Assembly (NCBI GenBank): GCA_023387335.1
Contig: JAEWIF010000004.1
Span: forward strand, 62,001 to 126,000
Direction of reading: 5' to 3'
Source of the DNA: Pseudomonadota bacterium
Lineage (GTDB): Bacteria; Pseudomonadota; Gammaproteobacteria; Burkholderiales; Burkholderiaceae_C
Length of the DNA: 64,000 bases
The notes under the pieces: model-generated
Database searches by the model: none
What the model was told of the DNA's origin: nothing
The model's input: the letters and a program-made list of their open reading frames with translations, nothing else
Made by a program: the position numbers and the translations under genes
Shown here: positions 35,172 to 43,641 of the stretch, piece by piece
Numbering within the stretch: position 1 is the first letter of the stretch
How the letters are laid out: each line of letters starts with the position of its first letter

Positions 35172-37508
35172 CTAGGCCGCTTCGTTCAACAGCGACCACA
35201 CGCGCGCCGGCGTCAGCGGCATCTCCAGCCGCGGCGCCACCGCACCGTGGCCGGCCCGCGCCAGCGCATCGGCCACCGCGTTCACCACGCAGGGCGTGGC
35301 GCCGATGGTGCCGAGCTCGCCCACGCCTTTCACGCCCAGCGGGTTGTTCTTGCAGGGCGTGGATTCGTCCATCGTGGTCACGAAGTTGCCGGCGACGAGG
35401 TCGGCGCGCGGCGCGGCGTAGTCCATCAGGCTGCCGGTGATCGGCTGGCCGCTCTCGCGCTCGTACACCACCTGTTCGAGCAAGGCCTGCCCCAGGCCCT
35501 GCACCGCGCCGCCATCGAGCTGGCCACGCACGATGATGGGATTCACCACGCGGCCCACGTCGTTCACGCTGCTGTACGCGACCACCTGCACCGTGCCGGT
35601 TTCGGGATCGACTTCCACTTCGCAGACGTGGCAGCCGTTGGGCCAGCTCGGGCCCGACACCGTGGTGGTGCTCTCCAGGAAGATGCGGCCCTGCGGCTGC
35701 TTGCCCGCCAGCGTGAACAGGTCCACCGAGAGGTCGGTGCCGCGCACGCAGAAGCGCCCGCCCGCGTAATCGAGGTCCTGCGCGCTCGCCTCCAGCGATT
35801 GCGCCGCGAGCTTCCGCGCTTCCTCCAGCGTCTTCTCCGCGCCTTCGCGCAGCGCCGAACCGCCGGTGAAGATGGAACGCGATCCGGCGCTGCCGAAGCC
35901 GTCGCCCCGATCCGTATCGCCCAGCACCACGCGCACCTGGTCCATCGGAACGCCGAACACGTCCACCACCAGCTGCGCCAGCGTGGTCGCGATCCCCTGC
36001 CCCATCGCGTTGACGGCGGAGAACACCTCGATCACGCCGTCGGCGAGCACGGAGACGGTGACCCGCTCCTGCAGCGCATTGCCGCCGGTCCATTCGAGAA
36101 AAGTGGCGACGCCCAGGCCGCGCCACTTGCCGCGCGACTCGCTCTGCTTGCGCCGCGTTTCGAAGCCCGGCCAGTCCGCCTGCGCCAGGCCCTGTTCCAT
36201 CACGTGCTCGAAGCGGCCCACGTCGTAGACCTGGCCCATCGGGTTGCGATAAGGCATCTGCTCGGGCCGGATGAAGTTGCGGCGGCGCAGCTGCACGCGG
36301 TCGATGCCGCTCTGGCGTGCCGCCTCGTCCATCAGGCGTTCGATCGCGTAGATCGCCTCCGGCCGGCCCGCGCCGCGATACGCGCCGGTCGGCGCGGTGT
36401 TCGTCATCACGGCCTGGTAGTGGAAGTCGATCAGAGGGATGTCGTACACGCTGGTCTGCACCCACGGCCCGATCATCAGCTGGATGACCAGGCCGGTGGC
36501 GGTGGCGTACGCGCCGACGTTGGCCTGCGTGTGCAGGCGCAGCGCGAGGATGCGGCCGTCGGCAGCGAGCGCCAGTTGCGCGCGGCTGCGGACGTCGCGG
36601 CCGTGGTGCGAGGCCAGGAACTCCTCGCCGCGCTCGGCCGTCCACTTGATCGCGCGCTTCAGCCGCCACGCGCACCACGCGAGCGCCACGTCTTCCGGAT
36701 AGGCGCCCGTCTTCATGCCGAAGCCGCCGCCCACGTCGCCCACCGTCACGCGGATCTTTTCGCTGGGCAGGCCCAGCACCTCGGACAAGGTGGTGCGCAC
36801 GCCCGAGGGCATCTGCGTGCTCATCTGCAGCGTGAGCCGTCCGTCGTCGGCGACCCAGGCCAGCACGGCGCGCGGCTCCAGCGAGAACGCGGCGACGCGC
36901 TGGTTGGTGATGGCCAGCGACACGACATGCGCCGCCTGCGCGAACGCGGCGTCGGCCTTCTTCGCGTCGCCGTAGCGGGTCTCGGCCGCGATGTTGTCCG
37001 GCGCGCTCTCGTGCAGCACCGCGTGGCCTTGCACGGCCTCTCGCACGTCCACGACCGCGGGCAGCGGCTCGTAGTCGACCATCACGGCCTCGGCCGCGTC
37101 GCGCGCCTGTTCCAGTGTCCGTGCCACGACCACGGCCACGGCCTCGCCGACGAAGCGCACCACGTCGTGCGCCAGCACCGCGCGGGGATGCGACACGCTG
37201 GGCGAGCCGTCGGCGCGCTTGAAGTTGGGGTCGACCGGCAGCGGCCTGGTCTTCGACTGCAGCAGGTCGGCGCCGGTGGCGATCAGCTCCACGCCGGGCA
37301 TGCCGCGTGCGGCGCCCGTGTCGATCGACAGGATGCGCGCGTGCGGATAAGGCGAGCGCACGAACGCGACACGCAGCTGGTCCGCCGCCTGGACGTCATC
37401 CGTGAAGCGCCCCAGCCCCTTGAGCAAACCTTCGTCTTCGATTCGGGGCACGGCACGGCCGCTGCCGAAGCGGCCCACGGCATCGGAACTCAGGAGGTCT
37501 GCGCTCAT
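35172..37508 (-). CDS. molybdenum hydroxylase large subunit (form II CoxL-like, xanthine dehydrogenase family)
   Basis: A 778-residue protein, ATG 37508 with AAGGAC upstream. It has the aldehyde oxidase/xanthine dehydrogenase fold: hammerhead domain from residue ~15 (RIEDEGLLKGLGRFTDD), Moco-binding GDVGGGFGMK, active-site loop AYRGAGRPEA, and the C-terminal GVKGVGELGTIG with the catalytic Glu. The loop AYRGAGR rather than AYRCSFR marks a form II protein, so this is not a true CO dehydrogenase. No FAD (CoxM) or 2Fe-2S (CoxS) subunit gene lies beside it. Beside NicX- and NicD-like genes it may hydroxylate an N-heteroaromatic ring. Confidence 0.85.
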   Translation of the reverse strand: MSADLLSSDAVGRFGSGRAVPRIEDEGLLKGLGRFTDDVQAADQLRVAFVRSPYPHARILSIDTGAARGMPGVELIATGADLLQSKTRPLPVDPNFKRADGSPSVSHPRAVLAHDVVRFVGEAVAVVVARTLEQARDAAEAVMVDYEPLPAVVDVREAVQGHAVLHESAPDNIAAETRYGDAKKADAAFAQAAHVVSLAITNQRVAAFSLEPRAVLAWVADDGRLTLQMSTQMPSGVRTTLSEVLGLPSEKIRVTVGDVGGGFGMKTGAYPEDVALAWCAWRLKRAIKWTAERGEEFLASHHGRDVRSRAQLALAADGRILALRLHTQANVGAYATATGLVIQLMIGPWVQTSVYDIPLIDFHYQAVMTNTAPTGAYRGAGRPEAIYAIERLMDEAARQSGIDRVQLRRRNFIRPEQMPYRNPMGQVYDVGRFEHVMEQGLAQADWPGFETRRKQSESRGKWRGLGVATFLEWTGGNALQERVTVSVLADGVIEVFSAVNAMGQGIATTLAQLVVDVFGVPMDQVRVVLGDTDRGDGFGSAGSRSIFTGGSALREGAEKTLEEARKLAAQSLEASAQDLDYAGGRFCVRGTDLSVDLFTLAGKQPQGRIFLESTTTVSGPSWPNGCHVCEVEVDPETGTVQVVAYSSVNDVGRVVNPIIVRGQLDGGAVQGLGQALLEQVVYERESGQPITGSLMDYAAPRADLVAGNFVTTMDESTPCKNNPLGVKGVGELGTIGATPCVVNAVADALARAGHGAVAPRLEMPLTPARVWSLLNEAA

Positions 37509-37556
37509 CGGGAAAGTCCTTCGAGGAGAGAGTTGCGCGGGCATTGTGCCCGGCAC

Positions 37557-38813
37557 TCACTCGTCGCGCTCGCCCGGCTCGTACAGCGTCTCGCGGCCCA
37601 TCCGATCGAGCACCAGCTCCGCGGTCCACGGCAGCATCAGCGAGCCGCAGCGGCTGTCGCGGTAGATGCGCTCCAGCGGCAGGTGCTTCATCATGCTCTG
37701 CCCGCCGCAGGTGCGGATGGCCAGGCGCGCGAGGTCGTTCGCGCCTTCCATCACCGTGTACTGCGCGGCGTACAGGCGCATGCGCTCATCCTTGGAAGGA
37801 TTCGGCCGGGCCTCGCGCACCGCGCGCAGGAAGATGCTGCGCAGGTTCTCGAGCTGGATGCGCATCTGGGCCACCGCCACCTGCTTGGTGGGATACATGC
37901 GGCGCTTCACGGGCGGCTCGCCCGGCACTTCGCCGCGCAGGTACTGCACGGTGAAGTCGTAGGCGGCGTTGGCCAGGCCCATGTAGGTGGGCGCCAGCGT
38001 GAAGAACATCGCCGGCCAGGTCTGCGCGCCCTTGAAGTACACGCCGCGCGGCATGAGCTGCTCGTCGTCGGGAACGAACACTTCCTTGAACGTGAGATTG
38101 CGGCTGACCGTGCCGCGCATGCCCAGCGGGTTCCACTCGCCGCTGATGGCCAGGCCTTCGCTGGTGGCGGGCACCGCCAGGTACAGCGTGTCGCGAGGAT
38201 CGTGCGGATGGTCGTCGCGGTCCTCGGTGCACAGGATGCCGTAGAAGTTCGCGGCGCCGGAGAGCGAGGCGAAGATCTTGCGGCCGTTGACCACCCAGCC
38301 GCCCTCGACCTTGCGTGCCGTGGTGCCGAAGGGCGCGCGGCCCGCGGCCGCGGCGCTGCCTTCGGAGAACGGCTGCGCGTAGATGGCGCCGTCCCTCACC
38401 ACGCGGCGGAAGTGCAGCTCGCGACGGCGCGCGTGTTCGGCGCGCTCGGCGTCCGTCATCGGGATGCCGTCGGCCAGCACGCCGGTCCACATCGTGGACG
38501 ACACGTGCATGTTCCAGGTGAGCGCGGTCGCGCCGCAGAAGCGGCCGATCTCGGCGGCCACCATCATGTACGTCGCGAAGTCGGCGCCCGCGCCGCCGCT
38601 GGCCTGCGGCACGCAGATGGCCAGCAGGCCGGCCTCGCGCAGGTCGTCGTAGTTGGCGAACGGGAAGCTGGCGTTCTCGTCCCACTCGGCCGCGCGCGGC
38701 GCGAACTTCGTGCGCCCCAGTTCGTGGGCCAGCGACAGCAGCGAGCGTTGCCGCGGCGTGAGGTCGGTGTCACCGACGGCGGGCGTGAAGCCCAGGGAGG
38801 TCACGGCTTCCAT
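37557..38813 (-). CDS. acyl-CoA dehydrogenase-fold flavoprotein
   Basis: A 418-residue protein (ATG 38813, AAGGGG upstream). It has the helical N-domain (RSLLSLAHELGRTKFAPRAAEWD), the mid beta-domain FAD loop (YAQPFSEGSAAAAG and GWVVNGRKIFASLSG) and the C-terminal helical domain with RTCGGQSMMKHLPLERIYRDSR. It could be a true acyl-CoA dehydrogenase or a two-component flavin monooxygenase of the same fold. A flavin reductase gene lies across the divergent promoter at 40707, making the second option plausible. It is third in the minus-strand operon nicX-like - hydrolase - this gene - CoxL-like. Confidence 0.8.
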   Translation of the reverse strand: MEAVTSLGFTPAVGDTDLTPRQRSLLSLAHELGRTKFAPRAAEWDENASFPFANYDDLREAGLLAICVPQASGGAGADFATYMMVAAEIGRFCGATALTWNMHVSSTMWTGVLADGIPMTDAERAEHARRRELHFRRVVRDGAIYAQPFSEGSAAAAGRAPFGTTARKVEGGWVVNGRKIFASLSGAANFYGILCTEDRDDHPHDPRDTLYLAVPATSEGLAISGEWNPLGMRGTVSRNLTFKEVFVPDDEQLMPRGVYFKGAQTWPAMFFTLAPTYMGLANAAYDFTVQYLRGEVPGEPPVKRRMYPTKQVAVAQMRIQLENLRSIFLRAVREARPNPSKDERMRLYAAQYTVMEGANDLARLAIRTCGGQSMMKHLPLERIYRDSRCGSLMLPWTAELVLDRMGRETLYEPGERDE

Positions 38814-38827
38814 GGAAAGCCCCTTCT

Positions 38828-39616
38828 TCAGTGCAGCAGCTGCCGAGGCAGCGCGAGAAAGTTGAGGATGGCCGCGTCGAAGTCTTCCGGCGCTTCCAGG
38901 TTCTGCAGGTGGCCGATGCCGCGCATCTCGAAGTAGGTGCTGCCCACGATCGCCTGCGACATCTTCTTCATCACGGCCGGCGGCGCGTTGCGGTCGTGCT
39001 CGCCCGCGATCAGCAGCGTGGGCACGTGGAGGTTGCCCAGGTTGGCCCGCCGGTCGAACGTCACCAGCGCCTCCAGCGCTCGCCTGTACGTCGAGGGATT
39101 CACCTGCGACATGCAGTGCTGCGCGAGGCGCACGCCTTCGGGCAGCGAGCCGGGACCGACCATCTGCGGCACCAGCACCTCGGCCAGCTGCGCCATGGTC
39201 TGGCCCGAGTCCAGCGGCGCGGTGCGCTGCGCGATGAACTCGCGCTGCCAGTCGCCGTCGGGCTTGCCGAACGAAGCCGAAGTGCCGCACAGCACCAGGC
39301 GGCTGACCAGCCCAGGCCGGCGCGCCATCACCTCCTGCGCCACCATGCCGCCCATGCTGTGGCCGACCAGCACCACGTCGTCGCAGCGCAGGCCTTCGAT
39401 CAGGTTGATGCAGCTCTCGGCCAGGCCCTTGAAGGTGTAGGGCTCGATCGGCGCGCTGTGGCCGTAGCCGGGCATGTCCCAGGCCACAGCGCGATAGCCG
39501 TTGGAGGCCAGCGATTCCACCTGCGGCGCGAACGACAGGTGGCCGCCGCCGATGCCGTGCAGCATCAGCACCGTGGGTCCGGAGCCCAGCGTGGTGAAGG
39601 TGGGAAGCGTGCTCAT
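38828..39616 (-). CDS. alpha/beta hydrolase, candidate N-formylmaleamate deformylase
   Basis: A 262-residue alpha/beta hydrolase. The nucleophile elbow is GHSMGG, the acid is in LLIAGEHDRNA, and the His is in MRGIGHLQNLEAP; the oxyanion HGIG is near residue 20. ATG 39616 overlaps the stop of the NicX-like gene by four bases (ATGA type), so the two are translationally coupled. In nicotinate and picolinate pathways the enzyme after NicX is the hydrolase NicD, which deformylates N-formylmaleamate. The call is by context; the fold alone is generic. Confidence 0.65.
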   Translation of the reverse strand: MSTLPTFTTLGSGPTVLMLHGIGGGHLSFAPQVESLASNGYRAVAWDMPGYGHSAPIEPYTFKGLAESCINLIEGLRCDDVVLVGHSMGGMVAQEVMARRPGLVSRLVLCGTSASFGKPDGDWQREFIAQRTAPLDSGQTMAQLAEVLVPQMVGPGSLPEGVRLAQHCMSQVNPSTYRRALEALVTFDRRANLGNLHVPTLLIAGEHDRNAPPAVMKKMSQAIVGSTYFEMRGIGHLQNLEAPEDFDAAILNFLALPRQLLH

Positions 39617-40656
39617 TCGACCAGCCGTCCTTCGTCGACGACCTTGGCGCCGTCGAGCGTGACCGTGCAGTGGCGCAGCGGCAGGTCGAAGTGCCCGAGC
39701 GTGTGGCGGCCCGCGACCTCGTTGGCGCCGGTGCTGTAGAGGAAGTTGCCCGCGAAGGCGCGCAGCTCGGTGCCGTTGAAATCGCGCTTGTCGTACAGCG
39801 CCATGCTGTCCCAGCGCGCCGCGGTGTTGAGCCCGTAGCCGACGTGGCTCACCGCGTAGGCCTCGCGGTCGCCCCAGGCGGCGATGTAGCTGCGCATCAG
39901 GTCGCCGTCGAGATTCGCGCCGGCTATGTGCGTGACGTGATCCGATTCCACCGTGAGCGTGACCGGCTGTTCCAGGTAGCGCTTGAAGGTGAGGTTGACG
40001 TCGCCCTGCGCCAGCACCAGTCGGCCGTTGACGCTGCCGGCGGCGGGGAAGGCCAGCGCCAGCCCGCCGGGCCAGTGCGTCATGGTGCCGGGCCGCGTGG
40101 TGTAGCCCCAGTTGCCGCCGACGACCGCGTTCTCCAGCGAGATGGTGAGATCGGTGCCGGCGGGCGAAGTGACGCGCATCTGCCGCGCCGAGCGCAAGCG
40201 CTTGACGTGGTCCTTCACGCGTAGCTCCAACGAGCCATCGTCCGAAGGAGCCAGGCGCGCCAGCGCCTCGGGATGCTCGTTGCTGACGTAGAGCACGCGC
40301 GCGCCGCCCTTCAGGATGGCGGGCAGCTCCGGCGCGTGCATCAGGCCCTCGACCGTGCAGTCCACCACCAGCGTGCTGCCGGCCAGCGCGGCGACCGCAG
40401 GCGCTATGTTTTGCAGAGCGTCGGAAGCCCCGGTGGAGCGGGTTTGCGGGATGCCTTTGGCGAAGCGGCTGGGCAGCGTCAGGCCGAACACCCGGGCTCC
40501 GCAACGCGCCGCGGCCAACTGCGCCAGCGTGACGAGCACGGGCCGGCTCTGGCTTTCGCTGAGCACCGCGACGGTGTCGCCCGGCTGCACGGCGCAGCGC
40601 CGCAACACGGCCTCGAAGGCCTCCAGCCAGGCGGGTTCGATGGTCTCCTGCAACAT
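39613..40656 (-). CDS. nicX: 2,5-dihydroxypyridine 5,6-dioxygenase-like protein (NicX family)
   Basis: A 347-residue protein, ATG 40656 (GAGGAC upstream). The C-terminal half carries the NicX pattern: HWPGGLALAFPAAGSVNGRLVL, AYAVSHVGYGLN, ELRAFAGNFLYSTGANE, and GHFDLPLRHCTV. The His in SHVG and the His/Asp in GHFD correspond to the Fe(II) ligands of NicX. NicX opens the ring of 2,5-dihydroxypyridine to N-formylmaleamate. The fold is shared with M29-type leucyl aminopeptidases, the main alternative. A NicD-like hydrolase is directly coupled downstream, and a MarR regulator (as NicR/PicR) is nearby. Confidence 0.75.
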   Translation of the reverse strand: MLQETIEPAWLEAFEAVLRRCAVQPGDTVAVLSESQSRPVLVTLAQLAAARCGARVFGLTLPSRFAKGIPQTRSTGASDALQNIAPAVAALAGSTLVVDCTVEGLMHAPELPAILKGGARVLYVSNEHPEALARLAPSDDGSLELRVKDHVKRLRSARQMRVTSPAGTDLTISLENAVVGGNWGYTTRPGTMTHWPGGLALAFPAAGSVNGRLVLAQGDVNLTFKRYLEQPVTLTVESDHVTHIAGANLDGDLMRSYIAAWGDREAYAVSHVGYGLNTAARWDSMALYDKRDFNGTELRAFAGNFLYSTGANEVAGRHTLGHFDLPLRHCTVTLDGAKVVDEGRLVE

Positions 40657-40681
40657 GGGTCCTCGGCTTTGATTCATACTA

Positions 40682-40695
40682 CATGAAAATTCATG
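40682..40695. promoter_or_regulatory. palindromic operator between divergent catabolic operons
   Basis: CATGAA-AA-TTCATG is a perfect 6-bp dyad, flanked on the left by a further ATTCAT half-site (40673-40678). It lies in the short gap between the NicX-like gene and the flavin reductase/MarR operon, and is a likely MarR site. It covers an upstream ATG at 40683, which argues for the downstream start of the flavin reductase at 40707. Confidence 0.5.
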
Positions 40696-40706
40696 CAAAG
40701 CCGCTG

Positions 40707-41216
40707 ATGAGTCCGCCCAGCAAGGCCCAGCCGCCCACCTTCTCGCCGAAGGAATTCCGTTCGGCGCTGGGCATGTTCGCGACCGGCGTCACCATCGTCA
40801 CGGCGATGACCACCGACGGCAAGCCGATCGGCCTGACCGCCAGTTCGTTCAACTCGGTCTCGCTCGATCCGCCGCTGGTGCTGTGGAGCCTGGCGCGCGC
40901 GGCCGCGTCGCTGCCGGCGTTCAGCACGGGCTCGCACTACGCCATCAACATCCTCGCGGCCGACCAGAAGCTGCTGGCCGAGAAGTTCGCGGTCAAGGGC
41001 GGCGACCGCTGGACCGGCGTGGCGTTCACGCACGGCAGCGGCCAGGCGCCGCTGCTCACCGGCGCGGCCGCGACGTTCGAATGCTTCAACCGCAGCCGCT
41101 ACGAGGAAGGCGACCACGTCATCTTCGTCGGCGAGGTCGAGCGGGTTTCGTGGCGCTCCGGCGCCGCGCCGCTGCTGTTCCATGGGGGCCGCTTCTACAC
41201 GGAGCTTCCGCTGTGA
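40707..41216 (+). CDS. flavin reductase-like FMN-binding protein
   Basis: A 169-residue protein with the split-barrel flavin reductase domain: EFRSALGMFATGVTIVTAM, IGLTASSFNSVSLDPPLVLWSLA, YAINILAADQ and the C-terminal FHGGRFYTELPL. Enzymes of this family supply reduced FMN/FAD to a partner monooxygenase. The obvious partner is the acyl-CoA-dehydrogenase-fold protein of the divergent operon. An upstream ATG at 40683 would add eight residues but falls in the palindrome. The MarR gene overlaps its stop. Confidence 0.8.
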   Translation: MSPPSKAQPPTFSPKEFRSALGMFATGVTIVTAMTTDGKPIGLTASSFNSVSLDPPLVLWSLARAAASLPAFSTGSHYAINILAADQKLLAEKFAVKGGDRWTGVAFTHGSGQAPLLTGAAATFECFNRSRYEEGDHVIFVGEVERVSWRSGAAPLLFHGGRFYTELPL

Positions 41217-41665
41217 CGGCAGCTGCGTCGGGCGAACGCTTCGTCGACAACTACCTCGGCTACCTGCTGGGTCAGGCCAATCACGCGCTCTACAAGGACT
41301 TCGACGCGCAGGTGCGCGCGCGGGGACTCAGCTCGATCGAATGGCGCGTGCTGGCCACGCTGCACGACGGCGAGCCGCTGCACGTGAGCCAGCTCGCGCA
41401 GGAGGTGCTGTCCAAGCAGCCCACCGTCACCAAGCTCGTGCAGCGCATGGCCGAACAGGGCTGGGTCTCGATGCAGGCCGACCCGGCCGACCAGCGCCGC
41501 ACGCTGGTGTCCGCCACCGCCGCGGGACGCCGCCTCGTGCGGCCGCTGGTGGAGCAGGCCAAGGCGCACGAGGCGCGCCTCTTGCGCGCGCTGGGCGCCA
41601 CCGAGAAGAAGGCGCTGCGGCACCTGCTCGAGAAGCTGGTGGCCGCGCAGCCGGAACGTCTCTGA
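41213..41665 (+). CDS. MarR-family transcriptional regulator
   Basis: A 150-residue protein, GTG 41213 overlapping the flavin reductase stop (GTGA). The winged helix reads LSSIEWRVLATLHDGEPLHVSQLAQEVLSKQPTVTKLVQRMAEQGWV, followed by the basic wing DPADQRRTLVSATAAG. MarR regulators (NicR, PicR) repress pyridine-carboxylate pathways, so it is the likely local repressor, acting at the dyad at 40682 and released by a pathway aromatic. That target is an inference. Confidence 0.88.
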   Translation: MTAAASGERFVDNYLGYLLGQANHALYKDFDAQVRARGLSSIEWRVLATLHDGEPLHVSQLAQEVLSKQPTVTKLVQRMAEQGWVSMQADPADQRRTLVSATAAGRRLVRPLVEQAKAHEARLLRALGATEKKALRHLLEKLVAAQPERL

Positions 41666-41701
41666 GCGCGTAACGCGCGGCCCGGCTAGCATCGCCGGGC
41701 G

Positions 41702-42601
41702 ATGACCGAACGAAAACAACATCTCGACGGCCTGGCCGTCTCGCTGCTCCTGGCCAGCTGCCTTTTCTGGGGCTTCCAGCAGATCCTGATCAAGACCACC
41801 GTGGGCGAAGTGCCGCCGCTCTGGCAGGCCGCGCTGCGCTTCGCCGGCGCGACCGGGCTGCTGTGGCTGTGGTGCGTGCTGCGCAAGGTGCCGCTGTTCG
41901 AGCGCGACGGCACGCTGCGCGCGGGCCTGCTGGCCGGCCTGCTGTTCGCCGGCGAGTTCAGCTGCATCTACCTGGGCCTGCGCGACACCACGGCCTCGCG
42001 GCTGACGGTGTTCCTCTACACCTCGCCCTTCGTGGTGGCGCTGCTGGTGCCGCGCCTCGTGCCGTCGGAGAAGCTGCGGTCGGTGCAATGGGTCGGCCTG
42101 CTGATCGCGTTCGCGGCGGTGGCGATCGCCTTCAGCGAAGGCTTCACCGGCGGCAGCACGGCGCGGCAGCTGCGCGGCGATGCACTGGCGTTGGCGGCGG
42201 GCACCTTGTGGGGACTGACCACGCTGGTCATCCGCGCTTCGAAGCTCGCCACGGCCTCGGCCGAGAAGACCCTGTTCTATCAAGTGGCAGTGACCGCGGT
42301 GGTCGCTCCCCTGCTCTCGCTCGCGTTGGGCGAGACCTGGTCACTGGACTACTCGGCCTACGCGTGGGGATCGCTGGCGGCGCAGACCGTGATCGGCGCC
42401 TTCGCCAGCTACCTCGCCTGGATGTGGCTGCTGCGGCACTACCCGGCCACGCAGATGTCCTCGTTCACCTTCCTCACGCCGGTGTTCGCGCTGGTGTTCG
42501 GGGTGGTGCTGCTGCACGAGCCGCTGACGATGCAGCTCGTGCTGGCGTTGGTGGGCGTCGCGGCCGGCATCGTCCTGGTGAACCGCAAGCCGGCGCGCTG
42601 A
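41702..42601 (+). CDS. EamA/DMT-superfamily permease
   Basis: A 299-residue protein with ten hydrophobic helices in two EamA repeats (first AVSLLLASCLFWGFQQILIKT, second ALAAGTLWGLTTLVIRASK). The family exports or imports small metabolites. It starts 36 bases after the MarR stop and may belong to the same unit, so import or export of the pathway aromatic is possible. Substrate not readable from sequence. Confidence 0.85.
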   Translation: MTERKQHLDGLAVSLLLASCLFWGFQQILIKTTVGEVPPLWQAALRFAGATGLLWLWCVLRKVPLFERDGTLRAGLLAGLLFAGEFSCIYLGLRDTTASRLTVFLYTSPFVVALLVPRLVPSEKLRSVQWVGLLIAFAAVAIAFSEGFTGGSTARQLRGDALALAAGTLWGLTTLVIRASKLATASAEKTLFYQVAVTAVVAPLLSLALGETWSLDYSAYAWGSLAAQTVIGAFASYLAWMWLLRHYPATQMSSFTFLTPVFALVFGVVLLHEPLTMQLVLALVGVAAGIVLVNRKPAR

Positions 42602-42610
42602 GGCCCCGGC

Positions 42611-43597
42611 TCACTCCGGCGAGAAGCCCAGCGTCCTCACCAGCGACGCCCAGAACTCGGTCTCGGTCTTGAGCATCTGGGCCAGCTGCGCGGGCGCCGT
42701 GGGCATCGGCTCCATGTAGGCGGTGGCCAGGCTGTCCACCACGTCCGGCTGACCCAGCGCGTTGCGGATGCCGGTGTTCAGGCGCTGCACCACTTCCGTC
42801 GGCGCCTTGGCCGGAGCGAAGAAGCCGAACCAGCCGACATAGGCCAGTTCCTTGAAACCCTGCTCGGACATCGTCGGCGTGTCGGGCGTGAACTTGCCGC
42901 GCTTGGGACCGCTGGTGGCCAGCAGGCGGATCTTGCCGGCCTTCACGTTGGACATGAACTCGCCGGTGGGACCGACGACCGCGGCGATCTGCCCGCCGAT
43001 CATGTCGGCCATCGCGGGCTGCGAACCGCGGAAGGCGACGTGGCGCAGGTCGGCGCCGCCCATGCGGCCCAGCGCCGCGCCGATGAAGTGGGCCGCCGAG
43101 CCCTGGCCGGCGGATCCGAAGTTGGCGTTGCTCTGGTTCGCCTTGCACCACGCGAGGAATTCCGGAACCGTGCGCACCGAGGCCGGCACCATCGGCCCGA
43201 CCGCCAGCGCGTAGTCGAACATCGCGGCGCCCGACACCGGCGTGAAGTCCGCCACCGGGTCGTAGGGCAGCTTCTTGTAGGTGAAGAGGTGCAGGCTCAT
43301 CGGCGAGGTCGGCGTGAGCAGCACGCTGGCGCCGTCGGGCAGCGCGTTCTTCACCGACTGCACCGCGATCTGGCCGCCGGCGCCGGTGCGGTTCTCCACG
43401 ATCACCGACTTCGCGTACGAAGGCGCCAGCTTGTCGGCCACGCGGCGGCCCGCGAGGTCGATCGTGCCGCCGGGGGCGAAGCCGATGATGATCTTCGCGG
43501 CGTCGGGCGCCTGCGCGAAGGCGGGCAGCGCCGCGCCGCCGCCGGCGGCAAGGGCGGCCACGGAGGCCTGGATGAACTGGCGACGGTCGATCGACAT
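42611..43597 (-). CDS. Bug/TctC-family periplasmic binding protein
   Basis: A 328-residue protein, ATG 43597 with AGGAG upstream. The signal begins MSIDRRQFIQASVAALAAGGG, a twin-arginine-like start with AFA cleavage. Mature motifs KIIIGFAPGGTIDLAGRRVADKL and VIVENRTGAGGQIAVQSVKNA identify the Bug family. It follows the VanB/VanA-like genes on the same strand, so its ligand is plausibly the aromatic substrate of that oxygenase. No TctAB membrane genes are present. Confidence 0.9.
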   Translation of the reverse strand: MSIDRRQFIQASVAALAAGGGAALPAFAQAPDAAKIIIGFAPGGTIDLAGRRVADKLAPSYAKSVIVENRTGAGGQIAVQSVKNALPDGASVLLTPTSPMSLHLFTYKKLPYDPVADFTPVSGAAMFDYALAVGPMVPASVRTVPEFLAWCKANQSNANFGSAGQGSAAHFIGAALGRMGGADLRHVAFRGSQPAMADMIGGQIAAVVGPTGEFMSNVKAGKIRLLATSGPKRGKFTPDTPTMSEQGFKELAYVGWFGFFAPAKAPTEVVQRLNTGIRNALGQPDVVDSLATAYMEPMPTAPAQLAQMLKTETEFWASLVRTLGFSPE

Positions 43598-43641
43598 GCG
43601 GGAGGCTCCTGTGAAAGAACGGAGGAACAAGGAAAGGAAGT

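Noticed and set aside
35172..37508. True aerobic CO dehydrogenase (form I CoxL)
   Set aside because: The active-site loop reads AYRGAGR, not the AYRCSFR of form I enzymes, and the small and medium subunit genes are absent.
35247..38936. A 1229-residue open frame on the plus strand, antisense to the molybdenum hydroxylase and flavoprotein genes
   Set aside because: Its translation is a low-complexity mix of Arg, His, Ala, Val and Gln, typical of antisense frames in high-GC DNA. The minus-strand frames carry clear family motifs.
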